Positions 47,509 through 55,832 of a stretch of DNA of 64,000 bases are shown piece by piece. The position numbers and the translations under genes are program-made. Position 1 is the first letter of the stretch, and each line of letters starts with the position of its first letter. Below the pieces are notes generated by a model. It had not been told where the DNA came from. It was given only the letters and a program-made list of their open reading frames with translations, and did no database searches. The stretch is from contig NZ_CP012914.1 in the NCBI RefSeq assembly GCF_001315015.1, positions 2,104,501 through 2,168,500 on the forward strand, written 5' to 3'. The DNA is from Azospirillum brasilense. Lineage in GTDB: Bacteria > Pseudomonadota > Alphaproteobacteria > Azospirillales > Azospirillaceae.

Positions 47509-48117
47509 ATGGACACGAAGGACCCGGCACGGGCGTCCGCGCTGCTGAAGCGGCTGCACGGGCGCATGACCGGCGACAAGCCGACGCTGGGAGAGGTGCT
47601 GGGCCATCTCGGCGACCGGGCGCCGGGTTTCTTGCTGCTGGCGCTGGCGATCCCCGCCGTGGTGCCGACGCCAGGGCTGCCGGCGGGCATGATCTTCGGC
47701 ACGGTGCTGGCGCTGGTGGCGATCCAGATGATCGTCGGCCGGGACCGGCTGGAGGTGCCCGGCTGGATCGGACGCCGCCGCGTGGCGCGCACCACCCTGG
47801 AAAAGATCGTCGAGAAGGGAACGCCGCTGGTCGAGCGGCTGGAGGCCCGGCTGCGCACGCGCTGGCCGTCGCTGACTCACCGGGGCGTGCTGCGGCCGCT
47901 GGGCCTTTTCGTGCTGGTGATGGGCGTTCTGATCGCCCTGCCCATCCCGTTCGGCAACACCTTGCCCGGTCTGGCGGTGCTGGTGATCGCGCTGGGGCTG
48001 ATCGTGAAGGACGGTCTGGCGGTCGCCGCCGGTCTGGGGCTGGGTGTGGCGGCGACGGGTGTCTCGGCGATGCTGGTCGCCGGAAGCTGGTGGGCGATCA
48101 CCTCGGCGCCGATCTAG
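47509..48117 (+). CDS. exoD: ExoD-family exopolysaccharide synthesis protein
   Basis: A 202-residue membrane protein with LGEVLGHLGDRAPGFLLLALAIPAVVPTPGLPAGMIFGTVLALVAIQMIVGRDRLEVPGWI and a second hydrophobic half (LFVLVMGVLIALPIPFGNTLPGLAVLVIALGLIVKDG), the ExoD pattern. Rhizobial exoD mutants have altered exopolysaccharide and nodulation; the molecular role is unknown. I chose the ATG at 47509. The gap of about 90 bp before it holds a GCTCAC/GTGAGC arm pair with a long loop. Confidence 0.85.
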   Translation: MDTKDPARASALLKRLHGRMTGDKPTLGEVLGHLGDRAPGFLLLALAIPAVVPTPGLPAGMIFGTVLALVAIQMIVGRDRLEVPGWIGRRRVARTTLEKIVEKGTPLVERLEARLRTRWPSLTHRGVLRPLGLFVLVMGVLIALPIPFGNTLPGLAVLVIALGLIVKDGLAVAAGLGLGVAATGVSAMLVAGSWWAITSAPI

Positions 48118-48205
48118 AAGCGGTCGCCCCGGTGGTCGCATCGGGCGGGCGCCCGCGTGAAGAGCGCCCGAAATCCGGAAATCCGGCGGAGGAATCCGAC
48201 AGGGT

Positions 48206-48589
48206 CTAGGCGGCGCCGACGTTGCGCTCACCGGTGTTGCGGTCCTCGTCGCGCTTCTTGCCGGAGGACGCCGGCTGGTAGGCCACCGCCGCGTGCTCGG
48301 CGCAGTACGGCAGGCCCGGCAGCGAGGGCTTGCCGCAGAAATGGAAGTCCTGGTGCTTCGGATCGCCGACCGGCCATTTGCACATGCGCTCGGTCAGGGC
48401 GAGGATCGTCGCACCGCGGGTCGGCTTCTTCTTGATCGGCGACGGGCGTCCCGACAAGCCGAGGCGGTGCGCCTTTCCGATCACCGCGTTGCGGGTGATG
48501 TCGCCCAGGATGTCCGCGATTTCACTCGCGCTCAGCCCCTGGGCCCAGAGGTCCTTAAGCTGCTGAACCCGTTCGTCCGTCCAACTCAT
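48206..48589 (-). CDS. gcrA: cell-cycle regulator GcrA
   Basis: A 127-residue transcription factor. The N-terminal helix-turn-helix (SWTDERVQQLKDLWAQGLSASEIADILGDITRNAVIGKAHRLGLSGRPSP) and the C-terminal module with CKWPVGDPKHQDFHFCGKPSLPGLPYCAEHAAVAY are diagnostic. In Caulobacter GcrA binds sigma-70 and stimulates promoters with methylated GANTC sites. Length is shorter than Caulobacter GcrA (173) because the linker is brief. Its upstream region has two adjacent palindromes. No CcrM methylase is nearby. Confidence 0.96.
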   Translation of the reverse strand: MSWTDERVQQLKDLWAQGLSASEIADILGDITRNAVIGKAHRLGLSGRPSPIKKKPTRGATILALTERMCKWPVGDPKHQDFHFCGKPSLPGLPYCAEHAAVAYQPASSGKKRDEDRNTGERNVGAA

Positions 48590-48606
48590 CCCCTGTCTCC
48601 CGTGGT

Positions 48607-48633
48607 CCGGTAACCGGTGACTTGGTTAACCAA
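48607..48633. promoter_or_regulatory. paired palindromes upstream of gcrA
   Basis: CCGGTAACCGG (48607-48617) and TTGGTTAACCAA (48622-48633) lie 18-44 bp before the gcrA start. The second contains TTAACCAA, similar to the CtrA half-site TTAACCAT. They share GGT(T)AACC, so one regulator could bind both. Confidence 0.45.
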
Positions 48634-48764
48634 TATACCTTCCGACCAGACGGCCGTTTTCCATAAGGCGCAATATTTTGTGCCCAACGCCGGCCAACCT
48701 ACCAGATGGCCGGATGGAGGGATAGGGGGCTCGAACAACATTCCTGTGCATAAGTCTGTGGGTG

Positions 48765-49556
48765 TTATGAGTTCAACGCGCCGTACACCTCCTCGGCTAT
48801 GGCCGAAAGGGTCACTCGGTCGAGGTCACCCGTTACCGCCCACGCCAAACCGTTGTCCCGCCAGTAGAAAGCCTGGACGTTGCCGTCCTGCGCGAAACGG
48901 AAGGACGTGTCCGGCGCGCCGGAGGCCGGACGGATGTAGAGGGTGATGCGGCGACCGGCCGCATCCTGGTACATGAGCTGGGCCGCCGGTCCTTGCGCGT
49001 CGGACAGCAGCCTCCCGCCCACCAGATCGTAGCCCTTCCCGGCCAGCCGCGGCGCCCGCAGGGGCTTGCCCAGGCGTTTGGACAGCCAGCCCACGAGATG
49101 CGTTTCCTGGTCGGCGCCGACCTCGACGGGATGGCGGACCTCCACCGCGAAGACCCGGTGCGCCGCCACCGCGTCGGCGACGAAGGCCGCGCCACCGCCA
49201 CCCACCCCGCCCGACCAGCCGCGCAGCCACCAGCCCCCTGCCCCGCCGGCGACGAAGACCAGCAGCACCGCCGCGCCGGCCAGCGCCGGAAGCCAGCGCC
49301 GCGGGCGCACCGCCGGCCGGCCGGCGGTGCGGGCGTAGGGCGGCACCAGGGCCGCCGGCAAGGGGCGGTCGATCAGCGGGCCGAAGGTGTCCTGAAGCAT
49401 CGCCCGCTGGGCGCGATAGCGGTCGAAACGGCGGGCCAGATCGGGGTTGCCCGCCAGATGGCGCTCGACCTCGCCGCGCCGTTCCTCCGGCAACTCGCCG
49501 TCCATCCAGGCGTGCAGGTCGGCTTCGGTCACCGGGGCGTCCGGTTCGGTGTCCAT
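48765..49556 (-). CDS. membrane anti-sigma factor
   Basis: A 263-residue protein. The N-terminal anti-sigma domain (ADLHAWMDGELPEERRGEVERHLAGNPDLARRFDRYRAQR) lacks the zinc-binding HxxxCxxC and is followed by one membrane helix (WLPALAGAAVLLVFVAGGAGG, about 90-115) and a periplasmic domain of about 150 residues. It should hold the neighbouring ECF sigma factor at the membrane until a signal arrives. Its ATG overlaps the sigma gene stop (TGATG); a GTG one codon earlier is also possible. Confidence 0.88.
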   Translation of the reverse strand: MDTEPDAPVTEADLHAWMDGELPEERRGEVERHLAGNPDLARRFDRYRAQRAMLQDTFGPLIDRPLPAALVPPYARTAGRPAVRPRRWLPALAGAAVLLVFVAGGAGGWWLRGWSGGVGGGGAAFVADAVAAHRVFAVEVRHPVEVGADQETHLVGWLSKRLGKPLRAPRLAGKGYDLVGGRLLSDAQGPAAQLMYQDAAGRRITLYIRPASGAPDTSFRFAQDGNVQAFYWRDNGLAWAVTGDLDRVTLSAIAEEVYGALNS

Positions 49557-50122
49557 CACTTGATCCTCCTCACCGCCTGCTCCGTCCCGCCGTCCAGCAG
49601 GACGCGCAGCCGTTCCCGGGCGCGGGCCAGCCGCGACATGACGGTTCCCACCGGAACCCCCAGAACCTCCGCCGCCTCGCGGTAGGACAGCCCTTCCAGC
49701 CCGGTCAGCAGAAGCACGGCCCGGTGCTCCTCCGACAGCTGGTTGAAGGCGCGCACGAAATCCCGCACCTCCGCCCGGTCGGCGGGGGCGGCGCTGAGCG
49801 CCAGATCGTTGGCAAGATCCTCCACCGGCACCTCCGGCCCGCGGCGGCGGCGCCAGCGCAGGCCGGAGACGTGGAGGTTGTGCAGGATCGACAGCAGCCA
49901 GCCGCCGAGCCGGGTGACGTCCCGCAGCGTGTGCCGGTTGGCCAGCGCCTTCTCGATGCAGTCCTGCACGAGGTCGTCGGCGTCGGACAGGTTGCCGGCC
50001 AGCGCGGCGGCGTAGCGGCGCAGCCGCGGCACCTGCGCGGCGATGGCCCGCTCGTCCACCGGGCCATTGGCTGGGGCGCCATTCGCTGGAGGAGGGTCGG
50101 GAGGCGGCTTTGGCAGAGGCAT
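49556..50122 (-). CDS. ECF-type RNA polymerase sigma factor
   Basis: A 188-residue sigma factor with a short Pro-rich lead, region 2 (PRLRRYAAALAGNLSDADDLVQDCIEKALANRHTLRDVTRLGGWLLSILHN) and region 4 (LSEEHRAVLLLTGLEGLSYREAAEVLGVPVGTVMSRLARARERLR). There is no region 3, as in all ECF factors. It is paired by an overlapping stop/start with the anti-sigma gene. A GGAATAA-N16-GTCCAGA sequence ends 35 bp upstream and may be its own promoter. The group and the signal are not determined. Confidence 0.93.
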   Translation of the reverse strand: MPLPKPPPDPPPANGAPANGPVDERAIAAQVPRLRRYAAALAGNLSDADDLVQDCIEKALANRHTLRDVTRLGGWLLSILHNLHVSGLRWRRRRGPEVPVEDLANDLALSAAPADRAEVRDFVRAFNQLSEEHRAVLLLTGLEGLSYREAAEVLGVPVGTVMSRLARARERLRVLLDGGTEQAVRRIK

Positions 50123-50156
50123 GCGGCGGCGCTCCCCTTGGAAGGATGTCCTGCCC

Positions 50157-50187
50157 GTCTGGACGCCCGGCCGCGGCGGATTATTCC
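50157..50187 (-). promoter_or_regulatory. candidate ECF-type autoregulated promoter
   Basis: On the minus strand GGAATAA (50187-50181) is followed by 16 bp and GTCCAGA (50164-50158). A GGAA-containing -35 and this spacing are usual for ECF sigma factors, which commonly transcribe their own genes. The site sits in the 78-bp gap before the sigma gene. Confidence 0.45.
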
Positions 50188-50200
50188 ACCGCTTCGCGCG

Positions 50201-51646
50201 TCACGTGGCCGAGAAGCCGGACTTGCCGTCGAAGTTGCACAGGTTTTCGGTCTGGGTGAAGTCCAGCCCGGCGCGGGCCAGACCCGACAGCAGCTCGACG
50301 ATGTCGGGGTGGCCGACCGCCACGCCCTCCGGCGCCAGGAAGCGGCAGCGCCAGTGGTCGGTGCAGAAGACGCCGATGTTGCCCTCCGGCCAGACCTTCT
50401 GCGAGCGGTTGGAGATGCTGGACAGCCGCAGCGCCGGGGTCGCCACCGGCAGGACCAGCCCGGCCAGCTCGTCCGGGTTGCCGCCCGGCCAATGCAGGAA
50501 CACGTCCACCCCCACCAGTTCCTTCACCGCCTTGCGGCGGGGGGACAGCCTGACCCCGGACTCATAGGCGGGCCGCGCGGTGACGGCGTAGCCGACGGTG
50601 GGCAGGGTCACCGGCATCTGGCCCAGCCGCTCCACCACCGCGTCAGCGAAGGCGTGGGTGCCGACGCGCTGGCGGCTGACCCCGCGGTTGAAGATGTCCA
50701 CGGTGTGGACGCCGTCCTCGATGGTCTTGAGCCAGGCGTTGTGGATGCGCGCCGCCACGTCGCCCTGTCCGATGTGGACCAGCATCATCACCGCGGCCAT
50801 CAGCAGGCCCGACGGGTTGGCGATCCCCTGCCCCGCGATCATCGGCGCCGAGCCGTGGATCGCCTCGAACATGGCGCAGGCGTCGCCGATGTTGGCGGAG
50901 CCGGCCAGCCCGACCGAGCCGGTGATCTGGGCGGCGATGTCCGACACGATGTCGCCGTACAGGTTCAGCGTCACGATCACGTCGAACCGCTCCGGCTGGT
51001 CGGCCAGACGGGCGGCGCCGATGTCGACGATCAGATGATCGGCCTTGATCTCCGGATATTCGGCGGCGATCTCGTTGAAGATCTTCAGGAACAGCCCGTC
51101 CGTCATCTTCATGACGTTGTCCTTGACGAAGGCCGTCACCTTGCGCCGGTGGTTGGCGCGGGCGTAGTCGAAGGCGTAGCGCACGATGCGCTCCGACCCC
51201 GGCCGGGAGATCAGCTTGACCGACTGGATCACGTCGTCGGTCTGGCGGTGCTCGATCCCGGCGTAGAGGTCCTCCTCGTTCTCGCGGATGATGACCACGT
51301 CCATGCGCGGGTGCCGCGTGCGGACGTAGGGATGGTGCGACACGCAGGGCCGCACGTTGGCGAACAGCCCCAGCGTGGTCCGCGCGGTGACGTTCAGCGA
51401 CTTGTTGCCGTAGCCCTGGGGCGTGGTGATCGGCCCCTTCAGGAAAACCCGTGTGCGGCGGATCGAGCCCCAGCCGGCGGCGTCCAGCCCGCCCAGATGG
51501 CCGCGGCGGTAGACCTGCTCGCCCGCCGGCACCTCCTCCACCTTCAGGCGGGCGCCGGCGGCCTCCATCACGTGAAGCACCGCGTCGGTGATCTCCGGAC
51601 CGATGCCGTCGCCGCGGGCGACCGTGATGGGGGTGGTTTCGCGCAT
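50201..51646 (-). CDS. isocitrate/isopropylmalate dehydrogenase family protein, long form
   Basis: A 481-residue enzyme of the beta-decarboxylating dehydrogenase family: ITVARGDGIGPEITDAVL, the substrate loop IRRTRVFLKGPITTPQGYGNKSLNVTARTTLGLFANVRPC, the catalytic Tyr region NEEDLYAGIEHRQ, FVKDNVMKMTDGLF and the cofactor loop EAIHGSAPMIAGQGIANPSGLLMA. A C-terminal domain of about 140 residues (after 340) is like that of Thermus/Rickettsia-type isocitrate dehydrogenases. It is thus a second isocitrate dehydrogenase of a different type from icd at 45.7 kb, or acts on a similar acid. It is upstream of the sigma/anti-sigma pair. Confidence 0.85.
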   Translation of the reverse strand: MRETTPITVARGDGIGPEITDAVLHVMEAAGARLKVEEVPAGEQVYRRGHLGGLDAAGWGSIRRTRVFLKGPITTPQGYGNKSLNVTARTTLGLFANVRPCVSHHPYVRTRHPRMDVVIIRENEEDLYAGIEHRQTDDVIQSVKLISRPGSERIVRYAFDYARANHRRKVTAFVKDNVMKMTDGLFLKIFNEIAAEYPEIKADHLIVDIGAARLADQPERFDVIVTLNLYGDIVSDIAAQITGSVGLAGSANIGDACAMFEAIHGSAPMIAGQGIANPSGLLMAAVMMLVHIGQGDVAARIHNAWLKTIEDGVHTVDIFNRGVSRQRVGTHAFADAVVERLGQMPVTLPTVGYAVTARPAYESGVRLSPRRKAVKELVGVDVFLHWPGGNPDELAGLVLPVATPALRLSSISNRSQKVWPEGNIGVFCTDHWRCRFLAPEGVAVGHPDIVELLSGLARAGLDFTQTENLCNFDGKSGFSAT

Positions 51647-51896
51647 CCATTCACTCCTGGGGGAGCCCTCGAAGGAACGAAGCCGGAGGGACCGCGGCGA
51701 CCCTAGACGAAATCAGGCCCGGAGTTCAATGGCCGGCGCCTTTTTCCACCTGCAAAGCCGGGACCATTGATGCGGCGACTTGACGCTGATCTGCAATGCT
51801 TGCGTTTTCCCCATGGCGGCAATGGCAAATCGGCGGGGGTGTCCGTCGGGTTGGGCTTCTATCTTCCCGCACCCTTCGACCTTGCGACCCGCCCCG

Positions 51897-52376
51897 ATGC
51901 TGCAATCGCTCCCCCGCGCCCCGTCCAATTCGCTTCTCGAACAGGGGCTGATCCGCGCCCTGAAGTCCTTCAACGGGCTGCTGCACGTCGTCTTGGCGAT
52001 CGCTCTGGTCGCGGCGAGCGCCATGGTGGTCTGGGAATTTTTCGTGGAGGCCTGGGCGGCCTTCCAGAAGGACCAGCTGGCGCACGGCTTCCTGCACGCG
52101 CTCGGCGTGCTGTTCATCGTCTGGACGCTGTCCGCGCTGATCTCCGCGGAGGTCGACTATGTTCGGACCAACCGCTTCCACCTGCGGGTCTTCCTGGAGG
52201 TGGCGATGATCACGCTGCTGCGGCAGCTGATCGTGCGCCCGGTCCAGGCGGTGGCGGGCGACGTGCAGACGGGCGACTGGTCCAGCCTGTGGCAGTACGG
52301 CCTTCTGCTCGCCGGCCTCATCACCGTCGCCATCGCCCACCGCCTGATCGGCGACGAGGACGCTTTGAAAGGCTGA
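51897..52376 (+). CDS. psiE: PsiE-family membrane protein
   Basis: A 159-residue protein with four membrane helices and the PsiE pattern: LLHVVLAIALVAASAMVVWEFFVEAW, GFLHALGVLFIVWTLSALISAEVDYVRTNRFHLRVFLEVAMITLLRQLIV. The E. coli relative is induced by phosphate starvation, but its function is unknown. I see no Pho-box upstream. The start at the ATG at 51897 gives the right length. It stands alone between divergent and convergent neighbours. Confidence 0.85.
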   Translation: MLQSLPRAPSNSLLEQGLIRALKSFNGLLHVVLAIALVAASAMVVWEFFVEAWAAFQKDQLAHGFLHALGVLFIVWTLSALISAEVDYVRTNRFHLRVFLEVAMITLLRQLIVRPVQAVAGDVQTGDWSSLWQYGLLLAGLITVAIAHRLIGDEDALKG

Positions 52377-52390
52377 GCGCACCCGGCGAC

Positions 52391-52726
52391 TCAGCCCTCG
52401 CGCCCCACGGTCTGCCCCACCACGGTCTGGATAACCTCGAACCCCTCGAACTGCGGCGGGCCGAGATACAGCGGCTTGCGGTCGCCCGCCCCGCGATGGG
52501 CGGCGCGGAACTCCTCCGAGCGGGTCCAGGCCTGGAAATGCGCCTCCGACTCCCAGACGGTGTGGGAGGAATAGAGGCGGTGGTCCTCGTACCGCGGGCC
52601 GCGCAGCATGTGGAACTCCACAAAGCCCGGAACCGTGTTCAGATGGACCTCGCGGTTCAGCCAGACCTCCTCGAAGTCCTGCTCCGAGTCCAGACGCACG
52701 CGGAAACGGTTCATGGCGATGTACAT
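52391..52726 (-). CDS. antibiotic-biosynthesis/haem-monooxygenase family (ABM) protein
   Basis: A 111-residue ferredoxin-fold protein: MYIAMNRFRVRLDSEQDFEEVWLNREVHLNTVPGFVEFHMLRG, YSSHTVWESEAHFQAWTRSEEFRAAHRG. The Asn-Arg-Phe start, the Trp in VWE and the AHR ending resemble HmoA/IsdG-type haem oxygenases, so haem breakdown is possible. GGGAGG is found eight bases before the ATG at 52726. Upstream lies a cluster of 14-bp repeats that could be a control region. Confidence 0.8.
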   Translation of the reverse strand: MYIAMNRFRVRLDSEQDFEEVWLNREVHLNTVPGFVEFHMLRGPRYEDHRLYSSHTVWESEAHFQAWTRSEEFRAAHRGAGDRKPLYLGPPQFEGFEVIQTVVGQTVGREG

Positions 52727-52750
52727 GGCGGAGCCTCCCAAGACCATTTT

Positions 52751-52808
52751 TGAAGGGCCGTCCTTCAGGGGCCGTCCTTCAGGGGCCGTCCCTGAAGGGC
52801 CGATCCTC
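52751..52808. repeat. cluster of 14-bp repeats with mirror arms
   Basis: GGCCGTCCTTCAGG recurs with a 14-bp period (from 52756, 52770 and, altered, 52784), and a fourth half unit follows. Adjacent units form inverted repeats such as TGAAGG-N5-CCTTCA (52751-52767) and CTTCAGGG-N5-CCCTGAAG (52778-52797 region). It lies 25-80 bp upstream of the ABM protein start. Confidence 0.7.
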
Positions 52809-52865
52809 AAAGTGACGGCGGAGGCCCGCCCCGTCAACCTGACCGCGTCAACCGCCCCCCGGCCG

Positions 52866-53570
52866 TCAGATCTCGCCCTTGGCGAGCGCGCTGTGCAGGC
52901 GTCCGATGGTGTCGGCCAAGTTGACGCCCAAATCCTTCGCCACCTTGTCCCAAGGCATGTCGGTCCAAGCACCCTGATCCGCGCACTTCTTGCAGGCGCT
53001 CCGGGTTCCCGACCCGATGTTCACTTCCTTGGGGGAGCGGACGGCCACGTACTCCTTGTATGCCTCTTCCGCAGGTCCCGCCTTCGACAGCTTGCCTTTC
53101 AGGATCTTGTCGTACAGCTCGACATTTTCGAGCGACATTTCCTGCTTGGCGACCTTGTGCAGAAGCTTGAACCAGTATGGCGACTTGAAATAGCCGTCGA
53201 TGGTCTTCGGCAGGCCGTCGAACCGTTCCAGATCCGTCACGACGCTGCCGGCGATCTTGTTCAACGACGCCACCATGTCGGCGCAAGCTTCGGCGTAGAC
53301 CGCGTCGCCGTCCTGCTTGGCCGCCTTGCCCGCCGCGTCGAGCGTGGGGATGTAGCTGCCTGCCGCGGATTGGAAGGCACGGGCGTGCTTTTGCGCATCC
53401 TGCACGGTCGTCGCGGCGTCGTAGCTCTTCAGCGCGCCTTCCAGGCCGGTCGAGCTGATCTTGCTGAACAGCTTGCCGAAACGGCTCTTGGGATCGGGCT
53501 TCTTCTTGCCCGTCGTCTTCTCGAAGCGGTCCTTCGCCTTCTTCCAGGACGCCAGATAGGATTTCGCCAC
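52866..53570 (-). CDS. hypothetical helical protein (orphan)
   Basis: A 234-residue soluble, Lys-rich, mostly helical protein (SYLASWKKAKDRFEKTTGKKKPDPKSRFGKLFSKI at the start; LHSALAKGEI at the end). A CKKC pair at about residue 195 could bind metal or form a disulphide. I recognise no family. The start is GTG at 53570 with a near-perfect GGAGGGG site, so translation is likely. It lies 129 bp downstream of the chemoreceptor gene on the same strand and may be its companion. Confidence 0.7.
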   Translation of the reverse strand: MAKSYLASWKKAKDRFEKTTGKKKPDPKSRFGKLFSKISSTGLEGALKSYDAATTVQDAQKHARAFQSAAGSYIPTLDAAGKAAKQDGDAVYAEACADMVASLNKIAGSVVTDLERFDGLPKTIDGYFKSPYWFKLLHKVAKQEMSLENVELYDKILKGKLSKAGPAEEAYKEYVAVRSPKEVNIGSGTRSACKKCADQGAWTDMPWDKVAKDLGVNLADTIGRLHSALAKGEI

Positions 53571-53699
53571 GGTACCCCTCCATTCGAACGCGAATGGCTG
53601 TGACGATAAAAACGGGATTTCGGTCCGGCAAACGCCGTTCGGTCCGTTCAGGATGAGAATGGGCGGGGGTGCGCTTCCTCGCACACCCCCGAACCCTCC

Positions 53700-55391
53700 T
53701 TACGCGGCGCGGATGCCGGCCAGGAAGCGCTCCACCTCCGTCCGCAGCACCTCTGACTGGCGGGACAACTCGCCGGCTGCGCCCAGCACCTGGGTGGCGG
53801 CGGAGCCGGTCTGGGTGGCGCCGTCGCTGACCTCGGTGATGTTGGTGGTCACCAGATGAGTGCCCTGTGCGGCCTGCTGCACGTTGCGGGCGATCTCGCC
53901 GGTCGCCGACCCCTGCTCCTCCACCGCCGAGGCGATGATCGTGGCGATCTCGCTGATCGTGCCGATGGTGTCGCCGATCCCGTTGATGGCCGCCGCCGCC
54001 CCGCCGGTGGCCTCCTGCATGGAGGCGATCTGGGAGGCGATCTCCTCCGTCGCCTTGGCGGTCTGGTTGGCGAGGTTCTTCACCTCCGACGCCACAACGG
54101 CGAAGCCCTTGCCGGCCTCGCCCGCGCGCGCCGCCTCGATCGTCGCGTTGAGCGCCAGCAGGTTGGTCTGGCTGGCGATGTCGGTGATGAGCTTCACCAC
54201 GTCGCCGATCCGCTGCGCCTGTGCGACGAGGCCCTGGACACGCTCGTTGGTCTGCTGCGCCTCGCCCACCGCGTGGCTGGCGATGTTGGTGGAGCGCGTC
54301 ACCTGACCGCTGATCTCGTTGATCGACGCGCTCAGCTCGTTGGTCGCAGCGGCGACGGTCTGCACGTTGACCGACGCCTGCTCGGCCGCGGCCGCCGTGC
54401 TGGCCGCCTGCCCCTTGGTCTGGTCGGCGGTCGTCAGCATGCTCTGCGCCGTGGCCTCCAGCTCGGTTGCCGCGGAGGCGACGGTGCGCAGGATGCCGGA
54501 AACGTTCCGGTCGAAGGACTGCACCAGCTCCTCGACGGCATGGGTGCGCCGCTCCTTGGCCCGGCGCTCCGCCTCCTCGGCGACCCTCATGCGCTCGCGG
54601 TCGACGGCGTTGTCCTTGAAGACCGCCACCGCCTTGGCCATGCCGCCGATCTCGTCGCCACGGCCGAGGCCCGGCACCGTCACCGAGGTGTCGCCGGTCG
54701 CCAGACGGGCCATGACGTCGGTGATCCCGGCGATCGGGCGGGAGATGCCGATGCGCGCGACCAGGACGCTCAACGCCAGCGCGCCGAGTCCACCGCCGAT
54801 GCCGACGACCATCATGAGCGTCGTCATCAAGCTGTTCACGGCGCTCAGTTCATCATTGGCCTGGGCGATGCCCTGCATGTTGCGTTCGGAGGCCTTCTCC
54901 ATGTACTGGCCCAGCTTCGTGCGGATGCCGCGGCCCTCGGTGGTGTCGCCGTGCTCGCGCGCCTTGTCCGGGCTGGCCTCCATCCCGAGGCGGGCGACCT
55001 CGTTGCGGTGCAGGACGAACGCGCGCGCCGTCTGCTGGACTTCGCCAAAGGCCGCCTTATTTTCCGGCGGCTGCATATCCTCCAGCTTGCCCATGAGCTT
55101 TTCCAGCTCACTGGTGGCGCCGAGGATGTTCTTGGCGTAGGGCGTGGCGTCGGCCGTTCCGTCTGCGGCGTAGATGCCGCGGCTGTCCATGACGACCTTG
55201 TAAATCAGGCTGTTGATCTGCTCGTTGATCAGGGAACGCCGGGACCAGTTCTGAATCTGGTCGAACTTGTCATCGTAGGCCTGCATTCCAAACGAGCCGA
55301 CGCCACCAATGATAGCAGCCACCACACCCAGGATCGCGACAACGCTGTAGATTTTGCCGCTGATGCTGATGCGCGCAAGAACACCCTCCAT
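53700..55391 (-). CDS. methyl-accepting chemotaxis protein
   Basis: A 563-residue receptor: a membrane helix at about 12-35, a periplasmic four-helix-type sensor domain (about 40-190), a second helix (about 190-212), a HAMP domain ([19 protein letters not shown]) and a long coiled-coil signalling part with the hairpin tip [43 protein letters not shown]. It lacks the C-terminal CheR-binding pentapeptide. The ligand is unknown. Upstream is a 440-bp unusually AT-rich gap that should hold its promoter. Confidence 0.93.
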   Translation of the reverse strand: MEGVLARISISGKIYSVVAILGVVAAIIGGVGSFGMQAYDDKFDQIQNWSRRSLINEQINSLIYKVVMDSRGIYAADGTADATPYAKNILGATSELEKLMGKLEDMQPPENKAAFGEVQQTARAFVLHRNEVARLGMEASPDKAREHGDTTEGRGIRTKLGQYMEKASERNMQGIAQANDELSAVNSLMTTLMMVVGIGGGLGALALSVLVARIGISRPIAGITDVMARLATGDTSVTVPGLGRGDEIGGMAKAVAVFKDNAVDRERMRVAEEAERRAKERRTHAVEELVQSFDRNVSGILRTVASAATELEATAQSMLTTADQTKGQAASTAAAAEQASVNVQTVAAATNELSASINEISGQVTRSTNIASHAVGEAQQTNERVQGLVAQAQRIGDVVKLITDIASQTNLLALNATIEAARAGEAGKGFAVVASEVKNLANQTAKATEEIASQIASMQEATGGAAAAINGIGDTIGTISEIATIIASAVEEQGSATGEIARNVQQAAQGTHLVTTNITEVSDGATQTGSAATQVLGAAGELSRQSEVLRTEVERFLAGIRAA

Positions 55392-55832
55392 TTTCCCTGA
55401 CCCTCATCGACTGCATGCTGTGAACAGGAAGCCTCATGCTTCGTAATGCAATCGTATGCGTTCAAGGCAGAACGATTCTCAGCAATCCTTTGTCCACGAA
55501 TGTTGCCTGGAAGTCGCAGAAATGACGATCAATGTTTAAAACGAAGGAAAATCGGACCCCGATTGTATCATATAGTAATACAAGCTCGATCAATGTTCAG
55601 ATACTTAACTTTACGACTCGGATTCTTTGATCTGCGAGAACCGTAAATTCATTCCGTTTCCGAAGCAAATCAGTTCGATTGCACAAACACTGGCAAACAT
55701 TTCTCAGCCAGCGATTGATAATCCACTCTATTCTTAATCATCAACACACGCCATCCATTTCGACGCACGCCGACTGATTGAAAATCCGTGTTGCTGGACT
55801 GAATTTTGAAGGCGCGCGGTTGTCCGGAGATG
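55392..55832. other. AT-rich intergenic region (no gene seen)
   Basis: About 440 bp between the chemoreceptor start and the VWA gene stop. Its second half (55480-55800) is clearly richer in A/T than anything else in the window, with many stop codons in all frames and no ribosome sites of note. It may hold the chemoreceptor promoter, a regulatory protein site or a remnant of transferred DNA. I find no tRNA, repeat or terminator in it. Confidence 0.6.
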
